Source: Cohnella abietis
Lineage (GTDB): Bacteria > Bacillota > Bacilli > Paenibacillales > Paenibacillaceae
Length of the DNA: 64,000 bases
NCBI RefSeq assembly: GCF_004295585.1
Contig: NZ_AP019400.1
Location: 773,501-837,500 of the forward strand
Direction: 5' to 3'
Shown: piece by piece, positions 1 to 8,231 of the stretch
Position numbering within the stretch: position 1 is the first letter of the stretch
Layout of the letters: every line of letters starts with the position of its first letter
The notes under the pieces: generated by a model
Database searches by the model: none
What the model saw: the letters and a program-made list of their open reading frames with translations, nothing else
What the model was told of the DNA's origin: nothing
Translations under genes and position numbers: made by a program

Positions 1-1
1 G

Positions 2-907
2 GCTTTACAAGGGGATGATGGACTGCAATATGCGTTATCCTCTCATTTTACTAGTACAGTGCTTTATTATAATCGGTCAGCCTTCCAGCAGGCTGGTGTA
101 GCAGCGCCTTTCGATGGAATGACATGGGAGGAAGTTTATTTAACTGCCGCTCGCTTCTCAGGTAATAGCACAAACAACAATAAACAATATGGGCTATACC
201 TTCCCAATGCGAACAGCGCGTTTTCAGCTATTCTGAACCTGGCTTATGAAGAGGGAATTGGCTTTTTCACTCCGAAAAAAGAGCTTGCCCTACATACACC
301 GGAATGGATCAAAGTATGGGAGACGGTAACAAAGGCTGTTCGCTCAGGGACTCTATTTCCTTTTGGTCAAGATGCTGCAGGTGAAGATCCGATTAAACAG
401 TTTAGTGAAGGGAAAATGGCTATGATCTATGGTGATGATAAGCTGCTCACCCAGATCACTGATCGGAAAGCGGATTGGGCGATGGTTTCGGAGCCTTTTC
501 ATTCGAAACAACCGGATGTTGGAAAGAATTATCGCTATCTTCAATACATGGGGTTATCCGTGAACGCCCCGCATCGGGAATTGGCTTGGGAGGTAATGAA
601 GCTATTGAACGGGGAAAAAGCTGCTTTGTCCTTTTCCGGTCAAGGGATTCCTATTCGTAAGGCAGTTGCTAATACTAGCTATAATAATTTCGATCTAAAG
701 CCTTTTTATTCTTTGAGACCCAATGATTCTGAAGCGGCAGACCTTGCTCCGACCGGATTAAATCCGGAGTTCTATTTGGATTTGTATTCGGAAGGTGATA
801 AGAAAGTGAAAGAGGTTATAGAGAGTAAGGTGACCATAGATCAGGCTTTACTTGAATTGGAGGAGCTAGGGCAGGCTCTGGTAAAACGTTATACGAAAGC
901 AGAGTGA
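2..907 (+). CDS. ABC transporter sugar-binding lipoprotein, 3' part (5' end outside window)
   Basis: The reading frame is already open at base 2, so the gene begins before the window; the GTG at 59 is internal. About 300 C-terminal residues are visible. The pattern resembles family 1 extracellular solute-binding proteins: a VLYYN segment followed by an aromatic-rich W-E-E helix, a GKMAMIYGD strand typical of the hinge in these binders, and a C-terminal helix region. Such proteins bind a sugar or oligosaccharide outside the membrane and deliver it to an ABC permease. No permease genes follow on this strand, so its partners must lie upstream or elsewhere. A rho-independent terminator follows about 38 bases after the stop. 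The family call is solid; the substrate cannot be read. Confidence 0.85.
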   Translation, partial: ALQGDDGLQYALSSHFTSTVLYYNRSAFQQAGVAAPFDGMTWEEVYLTAARFSGNSTNNNKQYGLYLPNANSAFSAILNLAYEEGIGFFTPKKELALHTPEWIKVWETVTKAVRSGTLFPFGQDAAGEDPIKQFSEGKMAMIYGDDKLLTQITDRKADWAMVSEPFHSKQPDVGKNYRYLQYMGLSVNAPHRELAWEVMKLLNGEKAALSFSGQGIPIRKAVANTSYNNFDLKPFYSLRPNDSEAADLAPTGLNPEFYLDLYSEGDKKVKEVIESKVTIDQALLELEELGQALVKRYTKAE

Positions 908-944
908 AGGCGTAAACGGACATATGGGGCATTAATCAAGCTTC

Positions 945-985
945 GGCGAATCGTGGTTTTGCATAGCCATGGTTCGCCTCTTTTA
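945..985 (+). terminator. Rho-independent terminator after the binding-protein gene
   Basis: Left arm 945-956 and right arm 967-978 form a 12-bp stem with two G-U pairs, followed by a T-rich run (979-985). It sits just after the stop at 907 and closes that transcript. Confidence 0.8.
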
Positions 986-1102
986 TTTGTAATTAAGCAA
1001 CGAGCAGTATAAATCTATGATACACTGGAAATCAAATAGATATGTTTTTATCGTGGCTTATACAGGTATACTATCTAGAGGAAATAAAAAGGATGGATCA
1101 TA

Positions 1103-2269
1103 ATGGATTTTTCAAAACTCATAAGAGAAGCGAACATAGAGCATGCGATTAAAGGGGAAGTAAAGACAAAGCTGAGCGACATTCTTCAGCTTTTTTCCAA
1201 AGCTAGCTTGCTTACGGTAGCAAAGAATTACGAGCTTTCAGGGCGATCCAAGATGAATAAGCAGGAGCTTGTGGATTCGCTGTTCGAAACGGTTACGGAT
1301 GTTAGCGAATTGGAGTCTGTGCTGATTATTACGGAGGAAAAAGGGTGGGATTTGTTCCAAAGCCTTGTAAATACTCCGTATGTCCAAGAAGAAACGTTTA
1401 ACCCAGGGATGTATTTGTTTTTGCTGGAACGGAGCTTGCTGTTTTCATTCTATTATGAGGACAAGCTCTACTACACCATTCCGGAAGAAATTAAGGAAAC
1501 TTATAAGCAATTGCTACAGGGAACGTTTCTTGAAGCTCGTGATCGCTATCAATTAATTAATCAGTATGTTACCGCATCATCGAATCTGTATGGGGCATGT
1601 AAGCTAGACAAGGTAGTCGAAATTTTTAATGCTCAGAATGAAAAGCAATTAGACCAGAAAGAGTTTATTCATTTTTATAGCATGGCTTCCAGCAAGCATC
1701 AACAATGGTATTTATATCAAGGGTACATTTTTAGCAATGATTTTGAATCAGATGATCAAGACGAAGACTTAGAAGCACATCTAGAGAGAACCAAGCATAA
1801 ACCGTATTATACTCCACCTAAAGCGGAGTTTTTGAAACACGCGGATTCTGGATATTATCGAAAAACTGCACAACTAGATAACTTGAAAGCTTTTATTTTA
1901 AAGAACATGTGCAAGGATAAACAGCTTGTAGAAGTACTTATGGATGATATTCAGCTTGTTTGCTCAATGGAAAGGCCAATGAGTGATGTCATTAACGAGT
2001 TAGAGAGAAGAAACATCATTTTTGATAATCAGGGACAAGTTCAGGCGATTATGCCACTGATCATAGACGTCTATAATAATACGAGAATTTGGTCTAATAA
2101 CGGTTATACACCTGCGGAGTTAGGGGCAATATCTGGTAAAACTACACCCAAATTTAGTCCTGCCATACCAAAGTTTAGTACTGCCACACCAAAACCGAGT
2201 AAAATAGGTAGAAATGACCCTTGCACGTGTGGGAGCGGGAAAAAGTACAAAAAATGCTGCGGCCAATGA
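1103..2269 (+). CDS. SEC-C zinc-motif protein with N-terminal SAP/Rho-N-like helical region
   Basis: A 388-residue cytoplasmic protein with ATG start and an AAGGATGG ribosome site. The last 20 or so residues form a clear SEC-C motif (C-T-C-G-S-G-K-K-Y-K-K-C-C-G), the zinc-binding tail known from SecA and many stand-alone proteins, where it mediates protein or nucleic-acid contact. Residues ~20-70 (K-T-K-L-S-D-I-L ... K-Q-E-L-V-D-S-L) look like a SAP/Rho-N-type helix-extended-helix. The middle (~80-340) is helical and not recognised. The tail is joined by a short threonine/proline-rich repeat (TTPKFSP-AIPKFST-ATPKPS). It has its own terminator downstream and appears monocistronic. A function beyond metal and probable nucleic-acid or protein binding cannot be read. 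Confidence 0.85.
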   Translation: MDFSKLIREANIEHAIKGEVKTKLSDILQLFSKASLLTVAKNYELSGRSKMNKQELVDSLFETVTDVSELESVLIITEEKGWDLFQSLVNTPYVQEETFNPGMYLFLLERSLLFSFYYEDKLYYTIPEEIKETYKQLLQGTFLEARDRYQLINQYVTASSNLYGACKLDKVVEIFNAQNEKQLDQKEFIHFYSMASSKHQQWYLYQGYIFSNDFESDDQDEDLEAHLERTKHKPYYTPPKAEFLKHADSGYYRKTAQLDNLKAFILKNMCKDKQLVEVLMDDIQLVCSMERPMSDVINELERRNIIFDNQGQVQAIMPLIIDVYNNTRIWSNNGYTPAELGAISGKTTPKFSPAIPKFSTATPKPSKIGRNDPCTCGSGKKYKKCCGQ

Positions 2270-2350
2270 GCTGTAATGGCGGAGTAACAATATTTATGAG
2301 CTAGAAGTATACCATTCATAATAATAGCTGCATGTGCAGCAAATCAAATG

Positions 2351-2383
2351 GACCGTTCTAAAGTTAATTTAGGGCGGTCTTTT
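2351..2383 (+). terminator. Rho-independent terminator of the SEC-C gene
   Basis: Stem 2351-2362 with 2368-2379 (12 bp, two G-U pairs), 5-nt loop, then TTTT at 2380-2383. A shorter GC-rich palindrome lies just upstream around 2325-2338. Confidence 0.75.
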
Positions 2384-2500
2384 GTGTGCTTTGCAGTGCA
2401 TTCGACTAAGGTGCGAAAGCCACCATTCCAATAATTGCTTGCTGCAACCTATTGCGCTTAGCCTTCGTCAAACATGTATCACAGCTAGGGATGGTGCATA

Positions 2501-3616
2501 ATGATGAAAAATAAAAAAATAGCCTTATCCGGACTAATCGTAGCAACTGCTGCTTCATTGTTTTCTGCTCCGCCATCGCATGCGGCAGAAGTAATTAACT
2601 CCGTACAATTTAAGTGGGGTCAACCTTCTTATACGAATAGCACAGGTAAACATCTCCTGGCGGTAGCACCTTATGAGCTTCATGGACATTCCATGGTTCC
2701 ACTTCGGGCATTGACTGAATCACTTGGTACAAGCATCAACTGGAATAAAGCGAGTCAGACCGCTACTTTGTCAGGGAAGTCTTTCGGGCAAATTAAACTA
2801 TCGGTAAACACCAATATAGCTATCAATGCGAAGGGTGAGAAGATAAAGCTTCCGGAACAAGTTAAGGTGGTAAAAGGAAGCCTGTTCGTGCCAGCTAGAA
2901 GTATAGCAGCTCTTATAGGGGCCAAGGCGAATTGGACATCCTCAACGCGTACAATTACGATTACGAAAATCGCTGATGTTAATGCCATTAAGCTTAGCTA
3001 TCAGTTTGATAAAAATAACGAGGGCTGGAAAGGGGGATTTTCCGATCTTCCGGTCGATTATAATCAAGATATCTACGAATTGAAGCATGCCAGAGAGCTT
3101 CTACCTGTCGGAGATGCTAACAAGACCAATTATGGTTTGAAGCTTCAGGGGCATAACAGAAGTGATGATTTATTCATGTTTCTTTCCCGCAATGTTGGAG
3201 GGTTTGTGCCGAATGCCACCTATCAAGTTAAGCTAAATTTTGCGATTTATACAGATGTGGCCGATGGAATGATGGGAATTGGAGGATCTCCGGGTAACTC
3301 AGTCATAGTCAAGGCGGGAATCCTCAATAAGGAGCCTTTATCGGTTGAAACGGCTGGAGCTGGCGAAAAGTATTATAGGATGAATATTGACAAAGGGAAC
3401 CAAACGACAGGCGGTACGGACGTGAAGGTACTTGGCAATATCGCTAAGCCAGACTCCGAGAAGCAAGGGTATCAACGTAAGGACTTTGAGTATAACGCTA
3501 CTGTGAAAACAAACGCGAAAGGCGAGCTCTTCCTGCTGGTTGGCGTTGATTCGGGGTATGAGGGACTGACAACATTGTATTTCGACGATATTAATGTAAC
3601 GGCTACGCAAAAATAA
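2501..3616 (+). CDS. Secreted protein with copper amine oxidase N-terminal (stalk) domain
   Basis: A 371-residue exported protein. A signal peptide (basic MMKNKK, hydrophobic core, A-x-A cleavage near residue 28) is followed at ~45-155 by a copper-amine-oxidase-N-type domain: M-V-P-L-R-A-L-T-E-S-L-G, then V-P-A-R-S-I-A-A-L-I-G and T-I-T-I-T-K. This beta-rich module is common in Paenibacillaceae surface and secreted proteins and is not itself an oxidase. The C-terminal ~200 residues are beta-rich with D-D-L-F-M-F-L-S and Y-F-D-D-I-N-V segments resembling a carbohydrate-binding jelly roll, but this is an inference. No catalytic motif is visible. It stands alone and is closed by a strong bidirectional terminator. 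Confidence 0.85.
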   Translation: MMKNKKIALSGLIVATAASLFSAPPSHAAEVINSVQFKWGQPSYTNSTGKHLLAVAPYELHGHSMVPLRALTESLGTSINWNKASQTATLSGKSFGQIKLSVNTNIAINAKGEKIKLPEQVKVVKGSLFVPARSIAALIGAKANWTSSTRTITITKIADVNAIKLSYQFDKNNEGWKGGFSDLPVDYNQDIYELKHARELLPVGDANKTNYGLKLQGHNRSDDLFMFLSRNVGGFVPNATYQVKLNFAIYTDVADGMMGIGGSPGNSVIVKAGILNKEPLSVETAGAGEKYYRMNIDKGNQTTGGTDVKVLGNIAKPDSEKQGYQRKDFEYNATVKTNAKGELFLLVGVDSGYEGLTTLYFDDINVTATQK

Positions 3617-3618
3617 AA

Positions 3619-3654
3619 AAAAGGCTACCGACAAGGGAATGTCGGTAGCCTTTT
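3619..3654. terminator. Bidirectional terminator between convergent genes
   Basis: A perfect 15-bp stem (3619-3633 with 3640-3654) and 6-nt loop. It has A-run on the left and T-run on the right, so it works for both the stalk-domain gene (+) and the small membrane protein gene (-). Confidence 0.9.
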
Positions 3655-3659
3655 GCAGC

Positions 3660-4139
3660 TTAGCTCAGTTTATTAGTAGTCTCTTTTTCTAATACTTCAA
3701 TTCCTTTTACTGCTTTCGAAGCTTTTTTGCCAATTTTGTACGATTTAGCTAGCTTAACGCTTTTGGTTGCTTTGAATAGCTTCATCGATTTTAGCGATTT
3801 TAATGCCTTTAAGGATTTTAATCCTTTTACAGCTTTAAGCCCTGTTAATGAACCGACTCCGACAACTGCATCAATAAACTGTGTCACTGAAATCGAAGTT
3901 CCAACAGCTAATATGCTTAACCATTGTTCCTTAAAAAACGTACGGGCATTCTTGGTCATAAAGAACAGCACAATTAACTCAACAATGTAAAACCAAAGAA
4001 TATAGTGAGCTATAGTGTCCAGCGGCGCTTTGATGTCTTTGGAAACAGAAGTGAAGCCTAGGATGGTGACAAATACTAGAAATAAAGAGAGAATAAACGA
4101 TAAAATGAGATACCACTTCTTAAAATATTTGCGTTCCAT
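3660..4139 (-). CDS. Small membrane protein resembling a lone voltage-sensor domain
   Basis: A 159-residue membrane protein. Hydrophobic helices lie at about residues 8-30, 43-62 and 73-95. The stretch from the second helix, with an acidic residue (V-E-L-I-V-L-F-F) then K-N-A-R-T-F-F-K-E-Q-W, matches the S2-S3 layout of voltage-gated cation channels. From about residue 103 lysine recurs at every third position for roughly a dozen turns (L-K-A-V-K-G-L-K-S-L-K and onward), as in an S4 voltage-sensing helix but longer. There is no pore loop or S5-S6 pair, so it is not a complete channel. The usual aspartate of S3 is not obvious. Alternatives are an amphipathic membrane-surface or nucleic-acid-binding tail. 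Monocistronic, convergent with the stalk-domain gene. Confidence 0.7.
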   Translation of the reverse strand: MERKYFKKWYLILSFILSLFLVFVTILGFTSVSKDIKAPLDTIAHYILWFYIVELIVLFFMTKNARTFFKEQWLSILAVGTSISVTQFIDAVVGVGSLTGLKAVKGLKSLKALKSLKSMKLFKATKSVKLAKSYKIGKKASKAVKGIEVLEKETTNKLS

Positions 4140-4228
4140 CTTTGTTCCTCATTTGTCGTTTTATTGTTGTGTATAGATTTATTATCTTCCAAAGTATGCT
4201 GATTGTCTAGAAAGGTGGGTTATAGATT

Positions 4229-4765
4229 TTGAGAGGTATAGTCGTAGATTACATGAACAATGAGGAGATTAACATACGAGCGTTGAAATACGGCGACCAT
4301 CCTCATTATGAGTGGAAGACCACATTGCTTGAGAGGACAGATACGCATGTCTTTGTACTAGGTCATTATGGACGGAAGCTGCAGCATTATACCAAAGGAA
4401 AAATTTTCACGGTTGAGAACTGGACGATAGAGTTTTTTTCATTTGATTCCTGGTTTACGGTGAGCGTAGACATAGTGGAAGGAAAAATCACGTCGTACTA
4501 CTGTAACATTAGTGAACCAGCACGAATGGATGGAAATAAGGTATCATTTGTTGACCTAGATATCGATCTGATCAACAAAGAGGGCAAGTGGACTGTCGTA
4601 GACGAGGATGAATTCATTGTTAATTCGGTAAAATTCTCGTATCCACCAGATTTAATAGAAAAGGTTAGGCAGGAGCTCGCGAGCTTGCAGAAACGTATAG
4701 AAATGAAGAGCTTCCCGTTCGATGGAGCTATCGAGAAGTTTATTGAAGGTATTCCACAGCGTTAG
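4229..4765 (+). CDS. DUF402 family protein (NtdP-like fold)
   Basis: A 178-residue cytoplasmic protein. The start is a TTG at 4229, chosen because AAAGGTGGG lies 9 bases upstream; the first ATG (4253) would cut the first strand. The body has the DUF402 pattern: Y-G-R-K-L, then F-F-S-F-D-S-W-F-T-V-S-V-D, W-T-V-V-D-E-D-E-F and a basic C-terminal helix. Family members such as NtdP and FAU-1-like proteins hydrolyse nucleoside di- or triphosphates or bind RNA, with the acidic D-x-D and D-E-D-E residues holding metal. Which activity applies here is not determinable. It is divergent from the voltage-sensor-like gene and convergent with the histidine kinase gene 13 bases downstream. Confidence 0.8.
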   Translation: MRGIVVDYMNNEEINIRALKYGDHPHYEWKTTLLERTDTHVFVLGHYGRKLQHYTKGKIFTVENWTIEFFSFDSWFTVSVDIVEGKITSYYCNISEPARMDGNKVSFVDLDIDLINKEGKWTVVDEDEFIVNSVKFSYPPDLIEKVRQELASLQKRIEMKSFPFDGAIEKFIEGIPQR

Positions 4766-4778
4766 TGAGAATATCTCG

Positions 4779-6182
4779 TCAAATCCAAGGAAGCTGAACT
4801 TTAAAAGAGCTACCCTCTCCAAGATGGCTTGTGACTCGAATGTTACCACCACTGGAGTCTACGATAGTTTTGGCGATAGCTAGACCCAAGCCATGACCGC
4901 CTGTTTGGCGTGTCCGGGATTTATCTTGTCTATAAAAACGGTCGAAAATACGAGGGAGCGCATCTGCAGGGATACCGATACCGGAATCCTTCACTTCAAA
5001 GGTGAAGAAGCGTACCCCTCGATCTACTCCTTCCGCAATTGTAATCTGAACAAACCCATTATCCGGTGTATATTTAATTGCATTATCAATTAACAACACT
5101 AATAGCTGCGTTAGCCTCTCTATGTCGCCTGTAACCATCAGCTTGGTTGGAGCATGCAAAGTCATAGAAATGTCCTTGGCTTTTGCCATTGCGCTCAGCT
5201 TATCGATAACTTGAGTAGCCGTTGACCTGGCATCGAATAGCGTTTGCTCCCCTAATCCCTCATCGGAATCGGAGCGGGCGAGACGCAGAAGGTTGCCAGA
5301 CAGCCTCGTCATGGAGCTAACCTCAGCCTTTAAGCCATTAAGCACTTTGCGGGAAAAGGAATCTACATTCTCCGCACTCTCGTCAAGCTGGAGCGCTTCT
5401 ATTGAAGCGAGCATCACGCTTAATGGTGTGCGCAATTCATGGGAAGCATCCGCGACAAACTCGCGCTGCCTTGCATAGGCATTGGCAATAGGAACCATTG
5501 CTTTACGGGACATCAAATGACTGAACCATGTAGCCAGTACAAAGAACAGCAAAGCCATCCCAATCAGTAAAATAAGCAACCAGCGGAAGAGGTCGTGTTG
5601 GAATGTGACCTCTTTACCGATATATAATGTAGCAATTTTATGCCCTTTCACCTGCAAGCTTCGATGAGTGACAATGAATTTAGCATTTTCACCAGTTGTT
5701 TGGTATTTTTCCATTTTTGCTGAGGGGCTGCTGAAGGTTTGCAAAGTAATCATATCAATTTGTTTACCCCTGAATTGACCATTAATTATTAAGGCCATTA
5801 CTTGCTCTCGCAGCTCGGCTTGAATCTCATCTCCCAACTGAATAGATCCATTCTCGGCCACCAAATAATAGAAGGATTGATCGGTACTAATGGAGAAGGT
5901 ATCCTCGACAGATCGAGGAGGTGGTCTCTTCGGATTGTTGTCCTGATCAGCCCAAGCTTGAAGGTTAGACAGATCGTGGTCAGCGAGATTGTTCAGCCGC
6001 CGATGCTGATCGTTCCAGATGAACACATATAGAAGCGTATATACAATAATGACGAATAGGCTTAGAAACACAATGAGAACGCCACTGTATTGCCAAGATA
6101 GCTTTTTGTGCGTTTTATGGAATACATCATCCTTAAGCCGTCGTTTTGTTCCCCAGCTATGATTCAATTTTGTATCCAACAC
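4779..6182 (-). CDS. Sensor histidine kinase, OmpR-partner type
   Basis: About 467 residues. TM1 is at ~32-56 and TM2 at ~195-218, with an extracytoplasmic sensor loop of about 140 residues between them. No clear HAMP is seen. The HisKA box is R-E-F-V-A-D-A-S-H-E-L-R-T-P-L (His ~250). The ATPase domain shows N-A-I-K-Y-T-P (N box), D-S-G-I-G-I-P (G1), F-D-R-F-Y-R (F box) and G-H-G-L-G-L-A-I (G2). All residues for autokinase and phosphotransfer are present. The gene starts (GTG 6182 or TTG 6179, GAGAGG just upstream) inside the 3' end of the response-regulator gene, a 26-base overlap implying translational coupling. The loop shows no recognised ligand fold, so the signal is unknown. Confidence 0.93.
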   Translation of the reverse strand: MLDTKLNHSWGTKRRLKDDVFHKTHKKLSWQYSGVLIVFLSLFVIIVYTLLYVFIWNDQHRRLNNLADHDLSNLQAWADQDNNPKRPPPRSVEDTFSISTDQSFYYLVAENGSIQLGDEIQAELREQVMALIINGQFRGKQIDMITLQTFSSPSAKMEKYQTTGENAKFIVTHRSLQVKGHKIATLYIGKEVTFQHDLFRWLLILLIGMALLFFVLATWFSHLMSRKAMVPIANAYARQREFVADASHELRTPLSVMLASIEALQLDESAENVDSFSRKVLNGLKAEVSSMTRLSGNLLRLARSDSDEGLGEQTLFDARSTATQVIDKLSAMAKAKDISMTLHAPTKLMVTGDIERLTQLLVLLIDNAIKYTPDNGFVQITIAEGVDRGVRFFTFEVKDSGIGIPADALPRIFDRFYRQDKSRTRQTGGHGLGLAIAKTIVDSSGGNIRVTSHLGEGSSFKVQLPWI

Positions 6183-6831
6183 CTCTCACGCTATGAATGA
6201 GCTCCCGCGAACCGGATAACTCTAGCTTCTTACGTATGAATTTGATAGTGGCGTCTATCGTTTTTAGATTAACGTCGGTATCCAATCCCCACACCTTGTC
6301 CATGATTACTTCTCGTGATAGAGTACGGCCCCTATTCTGAAGTAACAAGTCTAGGATTTGAAATTCACGCGGCGTTAGCTGTATTTCGTGCTGACCTTGA
6401 ATGACAATTTGGCTCGTGCGCTGGAGCTTCAGTGCACCGATCTGAACCACGTCATCTTGAAGGGGGACGAAGTTGCGTCTTGTTAATGCACGCATTCGCG
6501 CTAACAGCTCATCCATCTCGAAAGGTTTAACGAGATAATCATCGGCTCCCGCATCCAGTCCTTCCACTCGATCCTGCAGTGAATCCTTTGCCGTTAGCAT
6601 GAGAATAGCGCCAAGATAGCCTGTTTTGCGAAGTCTGGCACACGTATCACGACCATCTCCATCCGGCATCATCCAATCAAGCACGACAATGTCATAGCTC
6701 GAAGCGAGCGCATAATCGAATGCGTCGTTCCCTGTCGTTACCCAATCTATGGTGCAGCCTGTTTTCTTCTTCAGGATATGTACGGTCAATTCACCGAGCT
6801 GGATATCATCTTCCGCCAATAAAATCTTCAT
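6157..6831 (-). CDS. OmpR/PhoB-family response regulator
   Basis: 224 residues from ATG 6831, preferred over 6870 because GAGG sits six bases upstream and the receiver domain begins immediately (M-K-I-L-L-A-E-D-D). The phosphoacceptor Asp is in I-V-V-L-D-W-M-M-P-D-G; T and K of the receiver are in M-L-T-A-K-D and L-V-K-P-F. The C-terminal winged helix is the OmpR type (L-T-P-R-E-F-Q-I-L-D ... V-D-x-T-I-K-F-I-R-K-K ... V-R-G-V-G-Y-K). It is first in a two-gene operon with the kinase. The divergent secreted-protein gene at 6974 is the obvious candidate target, by position only. Confidence 0.95.
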   Translation of the reverse strand: MKILLAEDDIQLGELTVHILKKKTGCTIDWVTTGNDAFDYALASSYDIVVLDWMMPDGDGRDTCARLRKTGYLGAILMLTAKDSLQDRVEGLDAGADDYLVKPFEMDELLARMRALTRRNFVPLQDDVVQIGALKLQRTSQIVIQGQHEIQLTPREFQILDLLLQNRGRTLSREVIMDKVWGLDTDVNLKTIDATIKFIRKKLELSGSRELIHSVRGVGYKIES

Positions 6832-6973
6832 CCCGAACCTCTTTTCGATCAGCCTATTGTCCATTTTCATCCAGTATAATCGAATCGCTGTGCTCTTTCA
6901 CCGTATTTTCACCAAGTGCACGTAATATAGGCTTCAGGAAAACAAATCCAAGTTGAAGAAAGGAAGTTATCAC

Positions 6974-7780
6974 ATGAAAAAGAAATCAAGGCTCCTAATT
7001 ACAGGTTCGCTCGTAGTCACTCTAGTTATCGGTGGGGGAATCGCAATTAACAACAGCGGGGTAAGCAGAGCTTGGGCAGCAGAGGCGGTATCGACTGCGG
7101 ATTCGGCAACGAAGGCACCAACAGATAAGCCAGCTAGTGAAGCTGGCAAGGTAGAGGGGAAGGGAGAAAAGAGAAATAAGGGGTGCGAAGGGGATAAAGG
7201 AGTGGGTGGCCCGAAGAAAGATCATCCAGCTGGATCAAAAGGAACAAAGCCGTCCGAAGAATCAGCATCTAACAATCCATCCGAACAGGCCGTAAATACA
7301 GTCGTTATATCAGGTGGTTTTAAGACAGATCCTGAGGATCACGGCAGACCGGTTGTACTCATTGCCGCAGCTCTTGGGGTTCCTACTGACGTGTTCAGAG
7401 AAGCCTTTAGCGGAGTAACCCCTGCTGGATCGGGAGAGCCAAGCTCTGAGCTCGCTCAAAAAAATAAAGCGGCTCTTCTTAAAGTTCTTGAGCCCTATGG
7501 TATCACGAGTGAACGCTTGGATGAGGTATCCAACTACTATCGCTATAAGGCAAGTAAAGGAGAGACCTGGACAAAGACTGCAGCAAGTGCAACAGTGACG
7601 GTTACGAATGGGGTTATGACGGGAGTGAAGATTACGAATGCGGGAGCAGGGTACTCTTCCAATCCAACCATAACCATTAAGGGACCAGATGGTAAGGTTG
7701 TTACTGCGACAGCTACAGTGTCCTATTCCAAAGATTTTAAGACCAATGGTCGTATTTCAGCTATTACTATTAATAAATAA
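6974..7780 (+). CDS. Secreted protein of unknown function next to a two-component system
   Basis: 268 residues from ATG 6974 (AGGAAG seven bases upstream; an upstream in-frame TTG at 6953 has no ribosome site). The signal peptide is K-K-K-S-R then a hydrophobic core, with A-W-A-A-E near the cleavage point. Residues ~35-100 are a low-complexity K/G/S/P/E-rich linker. Residues ~105-190 form a helical domain (V-L-I-A-A-A-L-G-V-P-T-D-V-F-R-E-A-F, then L-L-K-V-L-E-P-Y-G-I-T). The C-terminal ~70 residues are a beta repeat (V-T-V-T-N-G-V-M-T-G-V-K-I-T-N-A-G-A-G-Y) often found in bacterial surface proteins. No catalytic motif is seen. It is divergent from the response regulator and may be under its control. 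The same frame continues after two stop codons into an SLH relic. Confidence 0.75.
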   Translation: MKKKSRLLITGSLVVTLVIGGGIAINNSGVSRAWAAEAVSTADSATKAPTDKPASEAGKVEGKGEKRNKGCEGDKGVGGPKKDHPAGSKGTKPSEESASNNPSEQAVNTVVISGGFKTDPEDHGRPVVLIAAALGVPTDVFREAFSGVTPAGSGEPSSELAQKNKAALLKVLEPYGITSERLDEVSNYYRYKASKGETWTKTAASATVTVTNGVMTGVKITNAGAGYSSNPTITIKGPDGKVVTATATVSYSKDFKTNGRISAITINK

Positions 7781-7786
7781 ATCTGA

Positions 7787-8155
7787 AAGAACACCCCCGT
7801 CACTTCGCATTTTTGCGGCTGTGATGCGTACCATTTAATTAATGGGTTCGAAGATGGAACATTCCGGCCAAACGATAAGATTACGCGTGAACAGGCAGCG
7901 GTTATTATATCTAAGGCAATGGCGGTCACAGGCTTGAAAGGTAAGCTTTCTGTTCAATCCATGGAAGAGACACTTCTTCCGTATGCGGATGCAGCAGAGG
8001 TGTCCACTTGGTCGAAAAACAGCATCGCTGACAGTGTACATGCTGGTATTATTTCCGGCAGAAGCAGCACCGAGCTGGCAACTAAGGCTTATATAACGAG
8101 AGCAGAGGTAGTCGTGATGATCAAGCGTTTGCTCGAAAAATCAGATTTGATTTAA
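7787..8155 (+). pseudogene. Relic of an SLH-domain protein (C-terminal one and a half SLH repeats)
   Basis: From about 7835 the frame encodes N-G-F-E-D-G-T-F-R-P-N-D-K-I-T-R-E-Q-A, a textbook SLH core. A second SLH repeat follows (Y-A-D-A-A-E-V-S-T-W ... A-G-I-I-S-G ... I-T-R-A-E-V-V-V-M-I-K-R-L) to the stop at 8155. There is no start codon or ribosome site, and the first SLH repeat is missing. The frame is the same as the upstream secreted gene but is separated by TAA (7778-7780) and TGA (7784-7786). It is probably the tail of a lost cell-wall-anchored protein. A downstream reinitiation product from an internal codon (for example ATG 7919) is possible but would lack half a repeat. Confidence 0.75.
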
Positions 8156-8167
8156 TGGCGAAAAAGT

Positions 8168-8216
8168 AAAAAGGCGTTGGTACCGGTATAAACTACCTGT
8201 ACTAACGCCTTTTTTA
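8168..8216 (+). terminator. Rho-independent terminator after the SLH relic
   Basis: An A-flanked arm containing AAGGCGTTGGTAC (8171-8183) pairs with 8199-8211 (one G-U pair), and a T-run ends at 8215. A further 4-bp inner stem is possible. Confidence 0.85.
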
Positions 8217-8231
8217 CTTTGAGCGACAAAA

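Noticed and set aside
3727..3990. 87-residue antisense frame over the voltage-sensor-like gene
   Set aside because: The minus-strand gene has hydrophobic helices and a clear lysine pattern; the plus-strand frame has no ribosome site and is its shadow.
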